DNA from: Pelomonas aquatica
Lineage (GTDB): Bacteria > Pseudomonadota > Gammaproteobacteria > Burkholderiales > Burkholderiaceae_C
Assembly (NCBI RefSeq): GCF_026712205.1
Contig: NZ_JAPPUW010000001.1
Coordinates: 310,001 to 374,000 of the forward strand
DNA: 64,000 nucleotides
Direction of reading: 5' to 3'
Made by a program: the position numbers and the translations under genes. Below are positions 27,954 to 37,051 of the stretch, piece after piece. The notes beneath the pieces were generated by a model, which had not been told where the DNA came from, ran no database searches, and was given only the letters and a program-made list of their open reading frames with translations. Each line of letters begins with the position of its first letter. The first letter of the stretch is position 1.

Positions 27954-28934
27954 ATGAACACGACCACCCTTTCTCCGCGCCCCGCCATGACCTCCCCCGC
28001 CCGCGCCCTGCTCAAGGAACACAGCATGACGCTGGGCTACGGCCTGCTCTTCGTCGTGCTGGCCTTCACGGTCGAGAACTTCTTCTCGACGGCCAACGTC
28101 ACGGGTCTGCTGCTGTCGGTCGCGCAGATCGGCATGGTGGCCTGCACGATGATGCTGTGCCTGGCCTCGCGGGACTTCGACCTCAGCGTCGGCTCCACCA
28201 TCGCCTTCGCCGGCGTGCTGGGCGCGATGGTGCTGGAGCGCACCGGCAGCGTGGGCCTGGCCATCGGCGGCGGCTTGGCTGCAGGCGCGCTGATCGGCGC
28301 GTTCAACGGCGTGCTGATCGCCTATCTGCGCGTCAACGCGCTGATCGCCACGCTGGCCACCATGCTGATGGTGCGCGGCCTGGCCTTCATCGCCTCCCAG
28401 GGCCAGGCGGTCGGCATCGCCGACGAGGGCTTCATCGGCTTCGGCGACACGAGCTGGCTGGGCCTGCCGCTGCCGGTGTGGCTGACGGCCGGCTGCTTCC
28501 TGGTCTTCGGCGTGCTGCTCAACCACACCGTCTTCGGCCGCAACACGCTGGCCATCGGCGGCAACCCCGAGGCCGCGCGGCTGGCCGGCGTGAAGGTGGA
28601 GCAGCTGCGCGTGTGGATCTTCCTGCTGCAGGGCGTCGTCACGGCCCTGGCCGGGCTGGTGCTGGCCTCGCGCATCACCAGCGGCCAGCCCAACGCGGCC
28701 ACCGGCTTCGAGCTGGACGTGATCTCGGCCTGCGTGCTGGGCGGCGTGTCGCTGCAGGGCGGCAAGGCGCGCATCTTCGGCGTCGTCATCGGCGTACTCA
28801 TCATGGGCACCGTCGAGAACGTCATGAACCTGCTGAACGTCGATGCCTTCTACCAATACCTCGTGCGCGGGCTGATCCTGTTGGCGGCGGTGCTGCTCGA
28901 CCAATTGAAGACGCGAGGCGAGCGCCGTGCTTGA
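27954..28934 (+). CDS. araH: AraH-type sugar ABC transporter permease
   Basis: 326 residues with eight to ten hydrophobic segments (GYGLLFVVLAFTVENFF and onwards), and the CUT2 landmarks RDFDLSVGSTIAFAGVLGA, GNPEAARLAGV and SACVLGGVSLQGGKAR. It completes AraFGH. The ATG lies two bases after the araG stop; the gene overlaps the start of the GH53 gene by eight bases. Confidence 0.92.
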   Translation: MNTTTLSPRPAMTSPARALLKEHSMTLGYGLLFVVLAFTVENFFSTANVTGLLLSVAQIGMVACTMMLCLASRDFDLSVGSTIAFAGVLGAMVLERTGSVGLAIGGGLAAGALIGAFNGVLIAYLRVNALIATLATMLMVRGLAFIASQGQAVGIADEGFIGFGDTSWLGLPLPVWLTAGCFLVFGVLLNHTVFGRNTLAIGGNPEAARLAGVKVEQLRVWIFLLQGVVTALAGLVLASRITSGQPNAATGFELDVISACVLGGVSLQGGKARIFGVVIGVLIMGTVENVMNLLNVDAFYQYLVRGLILLAAVLLDQLKTRGERRA

Positions 28935-30105
28935 TCGCCGCACGCTGCTGGCCTCCGCGCTCGCCGGCGCGCTGCCGGCCCGGGCCGCGGCCACGCCCTT
29001 CCTGGCCGGCGGCGACATCTCCGCGCTGACCTGGATGGAGCGCGTCGGCGCCGTCTACCGCGACCGCGACGGCCAGCCGGGCGACTGCCTGGCCCTGCTG
29101 AAGCGCTATGGCCACAACATCGTGCGCATCCGGCTCTACGAGCAGGTCGGCCCCGGCACCGGCGCCGACGGCTGGTACTGGCCCGAGGGCTCCATGGACC
29201 TGCCCGACGTGCTGGCCCTGGCCCGCCGCGCCAAGGCGCTGGACCTGCAGATCCAGCTGACCCTGCACTACAGCGACTTCTGGACCAATTCCAAGACCCA
29301 GGACCTGCCCCACGCCTGGCGCCGCGAGCTGCGCAAGCTGCCCGACGAGATGGCCCGCTTCAAGCGCCTGCTGGCGCTGGTGCAGGCGCGCAGCCGCGCG
29401 GTCGTGCAGGCGCTGGTGGACCAGGGCACGGCGCCCGAGTTCGTGTCGCTGGGCAACGAGATCGAGCACGGCCTGCTCTACCCCTACGGCCACGCCACGC
29501 CGCAGGACCCCGGCGCCTGGCCGCTGCTGGGCGCGCTGCTCAAGGCCGGCCACGCGGGCGTGAAGGCCGCCCACCCGGGCGCGCGCATCGTGCTGCATCT
29601 GGACGGCGGCGGCGACGAGGCCAAGTACCGCGACTGGTTCGACAACGCGCGCAGGCAGGGCGTGCGCTGGGACGTGATCGGCTCGTCCTACTATCCCTTC
29701 TGGACCCGCAAGACCGTCGCCGAGATGGCCGCGTTCTGTCGCGCCGTGACGACGCGCTACGACTGCGAGCTGCTGGTCATGGAAGCCGGCTTCAACTTCG
29801 CGCCCCTGCGCGCCGACGGCTGGCCCGGCCAGCTGGAGAACAACGGCCCCTACCCGGCCGGCATGAGCAGCCCCGAGGGCCAGCGCGACTTCATGGCCGA
29901 GCTGCTGGCCGCCATGAAAGCCACGCCGCGCGTGCTGGGCCTGCTGTATTGGGACCCCATCATGATCGCCAACCCCAAGGTCGGCTGGGCCCTGCAGGAA
30001 GGCACGGGCCAGCCCGGCCCCAACGTGGTCTCCAACACCACCCTGTTCGACTTCCAGGGCCGGGCGCTGCCGGTGCTGGACATCTGGAAGCAGTACACCC
30101 TATGA
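28927..30105 (+). CDS. GH53 endo-beta-1,4-galactanase
   Basis: 392 residues. The N-terminus LDRRTLLASALAGALPARA is a signal peptide with a Tat-like twin arginine. The GH53 barrel shows GGDISALTWMERVGAVYRD, YGHNIVRIRLYEQ, LTLHYSDFWT, SLGNEIEHG with acid/base E178, and LVMEAGFNF with nucleophile E286. It cuts beta-1,4-galactan or arabinogalactan I to galacto-oligosaccharides for the GH35 enzyme. GTG start inside araH; its own stop overlaps the next gene (ATGA). Confidence 0.92.
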   Translation: MLDRRTLLASALAGALPARAAATPFLAGGDISALTWMERVGAVYRDRDGQPGDCLALLKRYGHNIVRIRLYEQVGPGTGADGWYWPEGSMDLPDVLALARRAKALDLQIQLTLHYSDFWTNSKTQDLPHAWRRELRKLPDEMARFKRLLALVQARSRAVVQALVDQGTAPEFVSLGNEIEHGLLYPYGHATPQDPGAWPLLGALLKAGHAGVKAAHPGARIVLHLDGGGDEAKYRDWFDNARRQGVRWDVIGSSYYPFWTRKTVAEMAAFCRAVTTRYDCELLVMEAGFNFAPLRADGWPGQLENNGPYPAGMSSPEGQRDFMAELLAAMKATPRVLGLLYWDPIMIANPKVGWALQEGTGQPGPNVVSNTTLFDFQGRALPVLDIWKQYTL

Positions 30106-30878
30106 GTTCCACTCCCCGCCTACAGGGCAAGGTCGCGCTGGTGACCGGCTCCACCCAGGGCATCGGCAAGGCCATCGCCCGCCTGTTCGTCGCCGAGGGC
30201 GCCAGGGTCATCCTGAACGGCCTGGCGGGCGACGCGGCGCTGGCCGCAGAACTCATCGCCGAGCTGGGCGAGGACAACGCGATGTTCGTCCCTGCCGACA
30301 TCTCCGACGAGGCCGCCGTGCAGGCCATGGCCGCGCAGGGCGCCACGCGCTTCGGCACCATCGACGTGCTCATCAACAACGCCGGCATGGACGTCTTCGC
30401 CGAGCCGCTGGCCATGACGTCGGCCCAGTGGCGGCGCTGCCTGGCCGTGGACCTGGAAGGCGCTCTGCACTGCGCCCGCGCCGTGCTGCCCGGCATGCTG
30501 GCGGGTGGCGGCGGCAGCATCGTCAACGTGGCCTCCGTGCACGGCCATCGCATCATCCCGGGCGCCTTCCCCTACCCGGTCGCCAAGCACGCGCTGATCG
30601 GCATGACCAAGGCGCTGGGCATCCAGTACGCGGCGCAGAACGTGCGCGTCAACTCAATCTCGCCGGGGCTGATCCTGTCGGAGCGCGTCGTCGAATGGCT
30701 GGCCGGCCTGCCGCCCGAGGAGGCCAGGCGCCAGGTCGAGCTGCTACCCTGCAAGCGCGTCGGCGAGCCCCTCGAGGTGGCCTACACCGCCCTCTTCCTG
30801 GCCAGCGACGAGGCGCGCTTCATCAATGCGACCGACATCCTCATCGACGGCGGCCGCTCCCAGCTCTATCACGAGTAA
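30102..30878 (+). CDS. SDR oxidoreductase, probable D-galactose 1-dehydrogenase
   Basis: 258 residues with TGSTQGIG cofactor loop, LINNAGMDVF, SVHGHRIIPGA, YPVAK (Tyr-x3-Lys) and DILIDGG. It follows the endo-galactanase with a four-base overlap, and together with the lactonase supplies galactonate for dgoD. Only moderately similar to the dehydrogenase at 7214-7981, so the two clusters have separate enzymes rather than recent copies. Substrate inferred from context; cytoplasmic. Confidence 0.82.
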   Translation: MSSTPRLQGKVALVTGSTQGIGKAIARLFVAEGARVILNGLAGDAALAAELIAELGEDNAMFVPADISDEAAVQAMAAQGATRFGTIDVLINNAGMDVFAEPLAMTSAQWRRCLAVDLEGALHCARAVLPGMLAGGGGSIVNVASVHGHRIIPGAFPYPVAKHALIGMTKALGIQYAAQNVRVNSISPGLILSERVVEWLAGLPPEEARRQVELLPCKRVGEPLEVAYTALFLASDEARFINATDILIDGGRSQLYHE

Positions 30879-30893
30879 ACGCATCCCCGCGGC

Positions 30894-31859
30894 ATGCACG
30901 ACCCCAAAGCCAACCGCTTCGTCCGCTCGCACCTGAAGACGCGCCACTTGGTGCTGCTCGTCGAGCTGGGCCGGCATGGCTCCATCCTGCATGCGGCCCA
31001 GGCCGCCCACCTGACGCAGCCCGCCGCGTCCAAGCTGCTCGGCGAGCTGGAGCATGCGCTGGGCGTGCCGCTGTTCGAGCGCCTGCCTCGCGGCGTGCAA
31101 CCGACGCGTTATGGCGAGGTCATGATCCGGCGCGCCGGCGCGGCCCTGGCCGAGATGGACGCCGCCCACCAGGAGCTGATGGAGCTGCAGTCGGGCCTAT
31201 CGGGCCGGGTCGCCGTCGGCACCGTGATGACGCCGTCCACGGGCCTGCTGCCCGAGGTCATCAAGCGACTGAAGCAGGCACACTCGCGCGTGCAGGTCGC
31301 CATCACGGTGGACACCAGCAAGCTGCTGATCCAGAACCTGCGCAACGGCGAGCTCGACCTCGTCATCGGCCGCATCCTCGACGCCGAGTCCGCCGCCGAG
31401 CTGAACTTCGAGCCGCTGACCGACGAGCCGCACAGCCTCATCGTGCGCGCCGGCCACCCGCTGATGCAGCGCGAGAACCTGCGCCTGGAAGACCTGGCCT
31501 GCGAGGCCTGGATCATGCCGCCGCACGGCAGCATCCTGCGCGACCGGCTGACGGCGCTGTTCCTGTCCCATGGCCTGGACCAGCCGGCCGAAACCGTCGA
31601 GACCCTGGCCCTGCCCGTCATCACCAACCTGCTGATCGGCAGCGACATGCTCGTCGCCCTGCCCGAGGAGCTGGTGCTGCCCTATCTGGACGCCGGCCTG
31701 CTGGCCGTGCTGCCCTTCGACCTCGGCCTGCGCATGGACGCCTACGGCATCGTCACGCGCCGCCAGCACCAGCTGTCGCCCGGCGCCGAGGCGACGCTGC
31801 GGACGCTGCGCGAGGTGGCCGCCGAGCGTTATCGCAGGCGGCCGAGGGACGAAGGGTGA
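30894..31859 (+). CDS. LysR-family regulator, GbpR-like (galactan cluster)
   Basis: 321 residues. Helix-turn-helix part GSILHAAQAAHLTQPAASKL, then LFERLPRGVQPTRYGEVMI, and effector domain VGTVMTPSTGLLPEVIKRL. It strongly resembles regulators of galactose-binding-protein genes, and is the second such protein here. It ends the galactan operon, 15 bases after the dehydrogenase, and is the best candidate to bind the paired element at 19150 and 24393. Confidence 0.88.
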   Translation: MHDPKANRFVRSHLKTRHLVLLVELGRHGSILHAAQAAHLTQPAASKLLGELEHALGVPLFERLPRGVQPTRYGEVMIRRAGAALAEMDAAHQELMELQSGLSGRVAVGTVMTPSTGLLPEVIKRLKQAHSRVQVAITVDTSKLLIQNLRNGELDLVIGRILDAESAAELNFEPLTDEPHSLIVRAGHPLMQRENLRLEDLACEAWIMPPHGSILRDRLTALFLSHGLDQPAETVETLALPVITNLLIGSDMLVALPEELVLPYLDAGLLAVLPFDLGLRMDAYGIVTRRQHQLSPGAEATLRTLREVAAERYRRRPRDEG

Positions 31860-31902
31860 AAGCACCTCGGCCCCCGCTGGAGATTCCGCCGATGATGTTG
31901 GA

Positions 31903-32838
31903 ATGCCTCGACGACATGACATCAAGCTCGGAAAGTCTTTCGTGGTCAGGTTCGTCCCTGGCACTGACCTTCTCGTCTGCCTGGGTCAAAAGGTCAAACT
32001 GAGGCGACGGTTCGGTGCGGCGCATGTGGCCGACGCACTGCCCTTCTCGCACCCGGCCACATGCGCCATTGCGCCCGACTCCGCATCGGTCGCCGTCAAG
32101 AACAGCAGCGGCGCCGTGGCGCTGCTGGAACTGCCGACCCTGCGGACACGTTGGGTCAACCCGCCAGACAACGAAGGTTGCCAACTGCTCTTTTCGCCTT
32201 GTAGCCAATTTCTCGTCACCGGCTCATGGCAGGGCGAGCTCAGCGGCATCGACGTGGCAACGGGCGCAGTCCGAAACTGGGGGCGCGCCCCGGATTCGAT
32301 GATCACGTACCTGTCACAGTCCGCAGATCGCCGCCGTTACGTCTACGTCGAACAGCCCATCGCGAGAGGAGACGCACCGCCTGCGAACTCCGTGGTGTCG
32401 CTGCAGTCCTGGCCATTCGACGCGCAGCCCGCGCTGCGATTGAAGGGGCCCTGGCGCTATGTCGAGGCTGCCGAGCTGTCACCCGACGCACAGCGCTTGG
32501 CCGTCCTGCATCAAATTGACGGGCTCAACTACCAGCTCGATCTGGTTGACGCGTCGAGTGGTCATGTCTTGTCGAATGCACCTATCGACTACGGCGGAAC
32601 TAAGTTCTGCATGGCATGGTCCCCCGATGGACGCCACCTGGCCTGCGTCCGCAAGGGTGGGTTGACGCTCTTTGGCACCGACACGCTCCAGATCGCAGCA
32701 AAGGTGGACCTCGCCTACGCCTGCGATGTGGCGTTTTCGCCGGATGGCGAGTGGTTGGCGATTGGCGATTGGCAGCAGGGCGTCGTCAGATCGCTGGCCG
32801 AAGTATTGGCCGGCGCCGAAGTTACGCCCCCATCCTGA
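31903..32838 (+). CDS. WD40/beta-propeller-like protein of unknown function
   Basis: 311 residues with repeated propeller-blade signatures: CAIAPDSASVAVKNSSG, LFSPCSQFLVTGSWQG, AELSPDAQRLAVLHQ, AWSPDGRHLACVRKGG and AFSPDGEWLAIGDWQQG. No signal peptide, so probably a cytoplasmic interaction scaffold. Base composition and codon use are clearly less G+C-rich than both neighbours, suggesting foreign origin. It ends three bases before the convergent putA stop. No partner gene can be proposed. Confidence 0.65.
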   Translation: MPRRHDIKLGKSFVVRFVPGTDLLVCLGQKVKLRRRFGAAHVADALPFSHPATCAIAPDSASVAVKNSSGAVALLELPTLRTRWVNPPDNEGCQLLFSPCSQFLVTGSWQGELSGIDVATGAVRNWGRAPDSMITYLSQSADRRRYVYVEQPIARGDAPPANSVVSLQSWPFDAQPALRLKGPWRYVEAAELSPDAQRLAVLHQIDGLNYQLDLVDASSGHVLSNAPIDYGGTKFCMAWSPDGRHLACVRKGGLTLFGTDTLQIAAKVDLAYACDVAFSPDGEWLAIGDWQQGVVRSLAEVLAGAEVTPPS

Positions 32839-32841
32839 CCT

Positions 32842-35800
32842 TCAGTGCATCCCCGCCAGCAGCGCGGCGTTGCCGCCCGCTGCCGCCGTGTTGACCGTCA
32901 ACGTCTGCTCGGCCGTGAAGCGGTAGAGCTGGCGGGCATGGCCGGCCGCCGTGACGAGCGGCAGGATGGCGCCCGGGCGGGCGGCGAGGATCTGCGCCAG
33001 CCGATGGGCCGTGGCGGTGTCCGAGGACGCGAGCGCGACACCGGCCAGCTGAGGCGCGGCGAGCAGGCCGGCGGTGGCCGAGTCGGGCAGCAGGGTCAGC
33101 GCGTTGGCGGGCAGGCCGGCATGCAGCAGGGCCTGGCGGGCCTGCTCGGCGCCGCCCAACCAGACGACGCTGTTGCCGGCCAGCAGTGCGCTGACGGCCG
33201 CCGCCAAGCCGGCCTCGGCGCGGCCCAGCACGGCGAACACGCCGCGGGCGTGGTGGCGCAGCGTGTTGCTCTCGCCGGTGGGGCCGGGCAGCAGCGCATC
33301 GGCGAACAGCGTCTGCGCGGCATTGAAGAGGCCGCGCAGCGCGATGGCCGTGGGCGCATCCAGCGTGTCGGCCGCGCGGCGCAGCGTGGCGATGCGGTCG
33401 AGCAGCGGCGTGTTGCGCCAGGTGGCGTCGGCAGCCACGGCCAGCGGCGTGGCCGGGCCGTCCAGCACCAGGGCCGGTGCGGGCGCGTCGAGTCGCGGCT
33501 CGGCGGCGAAGCGGCGCAGATAGTCCGGCCCGCCGGCCTTGGGGCCGGTGCCCGACAGGCCCTCGCCCCCGAAGGGCTGCACGCCGACGACGGCACCGAT
33601 GATGTTGCGGTTGACGTAGACGTTGCCGATGCGGGCCTCGTCGGCCAGGCGCTGGGCGCGGCTGTCGATGCGGGTCTGGATGCCCAGCGTCAGGCCATAG
33701 CCGAGGCGGTTGATGTCGGCGATGACCTCGTCCACCGAGTCCTTGAAGCGCACGACGTGCAGCACGGGGCCGAAGATCTCCTCGCCGAGTTGCTGGATGC
33801 GCTCGATCTCGAAGGCGACGGGGCGGATCTGGCGCGGCAGCAGGTCGCGCACGGGCGCCTCGCCAATCAGCTTCGCGTCGCGCTTGAGGCGCTCGACATG
33901 CCGGCCGATATTGGCGTGGGCCTCGTCGTCGATGACGGGGCCGACGTCGGTCGCGAGCTGCTCGGGCTTGCCGACCCAGAGCTGCTGCAGCGCGCCCTTC
34001 AGCATCTCGACGACGCCGTCGGCGATGCTGTCCTGCACGCAGAGCAGGCGCAGCGCCGAGCAGCGCTGGCCGGCGGAGCGGAAGGCCGATTGCACGACGG
34101 CGTCGATGACCTGTTCGGGCAGGGCCGTCGAGTCGACGACCATCGCGTTCAGGCCGCCCGTTTCAGCAATGAGTGGGATCGGCGAGTTCGGCTTGGCCGC
34201 CAGCGCCTTGTTGATGATCTGTGCGACGACGGTGGAGCCGGTGAAGCAGACGCCGGCCGTGTGCGCATGGGCCACGAGACCCGCGCCGACGGTCTCGCCC
34301 GCGCCGTGCAGGTGCAACAGGGCGTCGGCCGGCACGCCGGCCTCGTGCAGCAGCTCGACCATCTTCAGCGCGACGAAGGGCGTCTGCTCGGCGGGCTTGG
34401 CGGCCACGGTGTTGCCGGCAACCAGCGCGGCGGCGACCTGGCCCGCGAAGATGGCGAGCGGGAAGTTCCAGGGGCTGATGCAGACGAAGACGCCGCGGCC
34501 CTGCATCAGCGCGGGGTCCTGTTCGGCGATGTCGGCGTAATAGCGCAGGAAGTCCACGGCCTCGCGCACCTCGGCGACGCAGTCGGCCTGGGTCTTGAAG
34601 GCCTCCTTGACGAGCAGGGCGCAGAACTCGGCGAGGCGGGCGTCGAGCGCGTTGGCCGCGCGGCGCAGGATGATGGCGCGCTGTGTGACGGGCTTGCCGT
34701 TCCAGTTCGCGAAGCCGGCCTGCAGGCGCTGCATCGCAGCGTCGACTTCGGCGGCGGTCGCCTCTGGCACGGCCTCGATGCGCACGCTGTCCAGCGCGGC
34801 CTGCAGCGGCGCGCGCTGGGCCGGGGCCGTCAGGTCGGCGCCGGTGGAGTTGGCGCGGCCTCGCCCGTGTTCGTCCAGGTAGAGGGCCGGCGGCAGCGGC
34901 AGGGCGCTGCTGCTGCGCAGGTCCAGCAGCGGCGAGCCGAGCAGCTCGGGCAGCTGCACGCTGGGGTCGGCCAGCTGGTGGACGAAGGAGGAGTTGGCGC
35001 CGTTCTCCAGCAGGCGGCGCACGAGATAGGCCAGCAGGTCGCGGTGCTCGCCCACCGGCGCGTAGACGCGGCAGGGGATGGAGCCGTCCTTCAGCACCTC
35101 GCGGTAGACGCCCTCGCCCATGCCGTGCAGGCGTTGCATTTCGAAGGCCGCATTGGCGGAGCGCGCCATCTGCACGATGGCCGCGATGGTGCCGGCGTTG
35201 TGGCTGGCGAACTGCGGATAGATGACGTCGGCATGCTGGATCAGCGCGCGGGCGCAGGCCAGGTAGCTCACGTCGGTGTGCTGCTTGTGCGTGAACACCG
35301 GGTAGGCATTGAGGCCCAGCTCCTGGGCGCGCTTGATCTCGCCGTCCCAGTAGGCGCCCTTGACGAGGCGCACCATGAAGCGCAGGCCATGCTTGCGGGC
35401 GATGGCCGCCACCTCGTCGATGACGGCCAGCGCGCGGCTCTGGTAGGCCTGCACGGCCAGGCCGAAGCCGCGCCACTGCGGGTGGTGCTTGGCGATCCGT
35501 TCGGCCAGGCTGTCCAGCACGTCGAGGGACAGCTCCAGGCGGTCCACCTCCTCGGCATCGATGGTCAGGTTGATATTGGCCTGGGCGGCCAGCTCGATGA
35601 GCTGCCACACGCGCGGCAGCAGCTCGGCGAAGACGCGCTCGCGCTGCAGCACCTCGTAGCGGCTGAACAGCGCGCTGAGCTTGATGGAGATGCCGTCGGA
35701 GGCCTCCGGCGAATCCGCACGCCGGCCGGCCGCGATGGCCTGGATCGCGCCGATATAGGCGGCCTGGTAGCGGCGCGCATCGTCCTCGGTGCGGGCGCCT

Positions 35801-36399
35801 TCGCCCAGCATGTCGTAGCTGAAGCGCAATTGCTTCTGAACCTTGCGAGCCGCGTCGGCCTCGCCCATGGCCTCGCCGATATTGCGGCCCAGCACGAACT
35901 GCCGGCCCAGCAGCTGGATGGCGCGCACCGTCGCGCCCACCACGGTCTGCGCGCCCAGGCGCTTGAACAGGCCGCCATCGTCCTCGGCGCCGGGCAGGAA
36001 GCGCTTGGACAGCGAGATCGCCGAGGCCGACAGCGCGGCCAGCATCTTGTGCGGGCTGCCGGCGCTGGCGCCTTCGAAGTCCGCGCGGCCGAGCTGGTCG
36101 GCCGTCAGCGCGATGGCCGTGGGCGCGTCCGGCACGCGCAGCAGGGCCTCGGCCAGGCGCATCAGGGCCAGGCCCTCGGCGCTGGTGATGGGGTACTCGC
36201 GCAGCAGCGACTCCATCGCCCAGAACGGCGCCGGGTTGCGCCGCACCTGCTCGACCCAGGGGCCGGCCATCGCGAGGACCTGGGGCCAGTCCAGTGCGCC
36301 GCCGACGCGTTCGGCCAGGGCCTGCACGACGCCGGCCTCGGCGCGGTAGGGGTCGGGCAGGCGGGCATGCTCGGGCGGGGCGACGAAGGGCGTGGACAT
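32842..36399 (-). CDS. putA: Bifunctional proline dehydrogenase / L-glutamate gamma-semialdehyde dehydrogenase
   Basis: 1185 residues. The proline dehydrogenase barrel spans roughly 170-480 (DGISIKLSALFSRYE, FMVRLVKGAYWDGEIKRAQ, FASHNAGTI). The aldehyde dehydrogenase domain spans roughly 540-1000, with catalytic E746 in AETGGLNAM and C780 in AGQRCSALR. A degenerate C-terminal ALDH-like domain follows. Proline is oxidised to glutamate with electron transfer to quinone and NAD+. It starts directly with the helical region and lacks the ribbon-helix-helix repressor domain of E. coli PutA, so it cannot repress itself; a divergent Lrp gene probably controls it. AGGAGA lies five bases before the ATG. 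Confidence 0.96.
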   Translation of the reverse strand: MSTPFVAPPEHARLPDPYRAEAGVVQALAERVGGALDWPQVLAMAGPWVEQVRRNPAPFWAMESLLREYPITSAEGLALMRLAEALLRVPDAPTAIALTADQLGRADFEGASAGSPHKMLAALSASAISLSKRFLPGAEDDGGLFKRLGAQTVVGATVRAIQLLGRQFVLGRNIGEAMGEADAARKVQKQLRFSYDMLGEGARTEDDARRYQAAYIGAIQAIAAGRRADSPEASDGISIKLSALFSRYEVLQRERVFAELLPRVWQLIELAAQANINLTIDAEEVDRLELSLDVLDSLAERIAKHHPQWRGFGLAVQAYQSRALAVIDEVAAIARKHGLRFMVRLVKGAYWDGEIKRAQELGLNAYPVFTHKQHTDVSYLACARALIQHADVIYPQFASHNAGTIAAIVQMARSANAAFEMQRLHGMGEGVYREVLKDGSIPCRVYAPVGEHRDLLAYLVRRLLENGANSSFVHQLADPSVQLPELLGSPLLDLRSSSALPLPPALYLDEHGRGRANSTGADLTAPAQRAPLQAALDSVRIEAVPEATAAEVDAAMQRLQAGFANWNGKPVTQRAIILRRAANALDARLAEFCALLVKEAFKTQADCVAEVREAVDFLRYYADIAEQDPALMQGRGVFVCISPWNFPLAIFAGQVAAALVAGNTVAAKPAEQTPFVALKMVELLHEAGVPADALLHLHGAGETVGAGLVAHAHTAGVCFTGSTVVAQIINKALAAKPNSPIPLIAETGGLNAMVVDSTALPEQVIDAVVQSAFRSAGQRCSALRLLCVQDSIADGVVEMLKGALQQLWVGKPEQLATDVGPVIDDEAHANIGRHVERLKRDAKLIGEAPVRDLLPRQIRPVAFEIERIQQLGEEIFGPVLHVVRFKDSVDEVIADINRLGYGLTLGIQTRIDSRAQRLADEARIGNVYVNRNIIGAVVGVQPFGGEGLSGTGPKAGGPDYLRRFAAEPRLDAPAPALVLDGPATPLAVAADATWRNTPLLDRIATLRRAADTLDAPTAIALRGLFNAAQTLFADALLPGPTGESNTLRHHARGVFAVLGRAEAGLAAAVSALLAGNSVVWLGGAEQARQALLHAGLPANALTLLPDSATAGLLAAPQLAGVALASSDTATAHRLAQILAARPGAILPLVTAAGHARQLYRFTAEQTLTVNTAAAGGNAALLAGMH

Positions 36400-36440
36400 G
36401 GCGGTCTCCTGGTGAGAACGGGCACTTTATCGACGAGCTT

Positions 36441-36458
36441 CTTGGATTAAATTCCAAG
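36441..36458. promoter_or_regulatory. Lrp-type palindrome in the putA/lrp divergent promoter
   Basis: CTTGGATTAAATTCCAAG has perfect six-base arms (CTTGGA/TCCAAG) around an A+T-rich centre. A further TTGGATT half-site lies in inverted orientation at 36481-36487, overlapping the start of the Lrp gene. This spacing suits an octameric Lrp-family protein bound at several sites and controlling both directions. Confidence 0.6.
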
Positions 36459-36486
36459 GATTCGCGGTTCAGCCGACAAAAATCCA

Positions 36487-36951
36487 ATGAGCGACACCCT
36501 CGACAAGATCGACGAACGCATCCTGCGCGTGCTGCAGGCCGACGGGCGCATTTCCAACCTCAAGCTGGCCGAGACCGTACACCTGTCGCCCACCGCCGTG
36601 CTGGAGCGCGTGAAGCGGCTGACGCGCGACGGCTACATCCTGGGCTACGAGGCGCGCCTGAACCCGGCCAAGCTGGGCGCGGCCATGCTGGTCTTCATCG
36701 AGGTGCACCTGGACCGCACCGTGCAGGACGTGATGGACACCTTCAAGGGTGCCGTCCAGGCCCGGCCCGAGATCCTGGAATGCCACCTCGTGGCCGGCGG
36801 CTTCGACTATCTGCTCAAGACCCGCGTGCGCGACATGACCGCCTACCGCGAGTTCATCGGCAGCGTGATCTGGACGCTGCCTGGCGTGCGGGAGACGCGG
36901 ACGTATGCGGTGATGGAGGAGGTGAAGTCGACGACCGCGCTGCCGTTCTGA
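36487..36951 (+). CDS. Lrp/AsnC-family regulator (PutR-like)
   Basis: 154 residues. Helix-turn-helix: LDKIDERILRVLQADGRISN then LAETVHLSPTAVLERVKRL; RAM ligand domain: ILGYEARLNPAKLGAAMLVF and ending GVRETRTYAVMEEVKST. Divergence from putA and the shared palindrome indicate a proline-responsive activator of putA, by comparison with PutR/PutC-type proteins. It is not the global Lrp by context. No Shine-Dalgarno sequence; the start overlaps a candidate operator half-site. Confidence 0.87.
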   Translation: MSDTLDKIDERILRVLQADGRISNLKLAETVHLSPTAVLERVKRLTRDGYILGYEARLNPAKLGAAMLVFIEVHLDRTVQDVMDTFKGAVQARPEILECHLVAGGFDYLLKTRVRDMTAYREFIGSVIWTLPGVRETRTYAVMEEVKSTTALPF

Positions 36952-37030
36952 ACCCGGGTCGCAGCGGCAAATTCGCACACCCGTCGCGCCGACATGATCC
37001 CGGGCCCTGGCGCGGGCCGGGAGATTTAAA

Positions 37031-37051
37031 TATGATGAACATCATGCGAAA
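37031..37051. promoter_or_regulatory. Candidate TetR operator at the regulator's own start
   Basis: It contains ATGATG-AA-CATCAT, a perfect inverted repeat with two central bases, followed by GCGAAA. A related element at 37678-37698 matches at 17 of 21 positions. Overlap with the regulator's start codon suggests autorepression. Confidence 0.55.

Noticed and set aside
32845-36450. A 1201-codon open frame antisense to putA, and similar long antisense frames opposite mnmE, dgoD-dgoK, the GH35 gene, the ABC permease and fadH
   Set aside because: These are a by-product of strong G/C third-position bias. They have low-complexity Ala/Arg/Gly/Gln-rich translations, no recognisable domains, and lie opposite genes with intact catalytic motifs.
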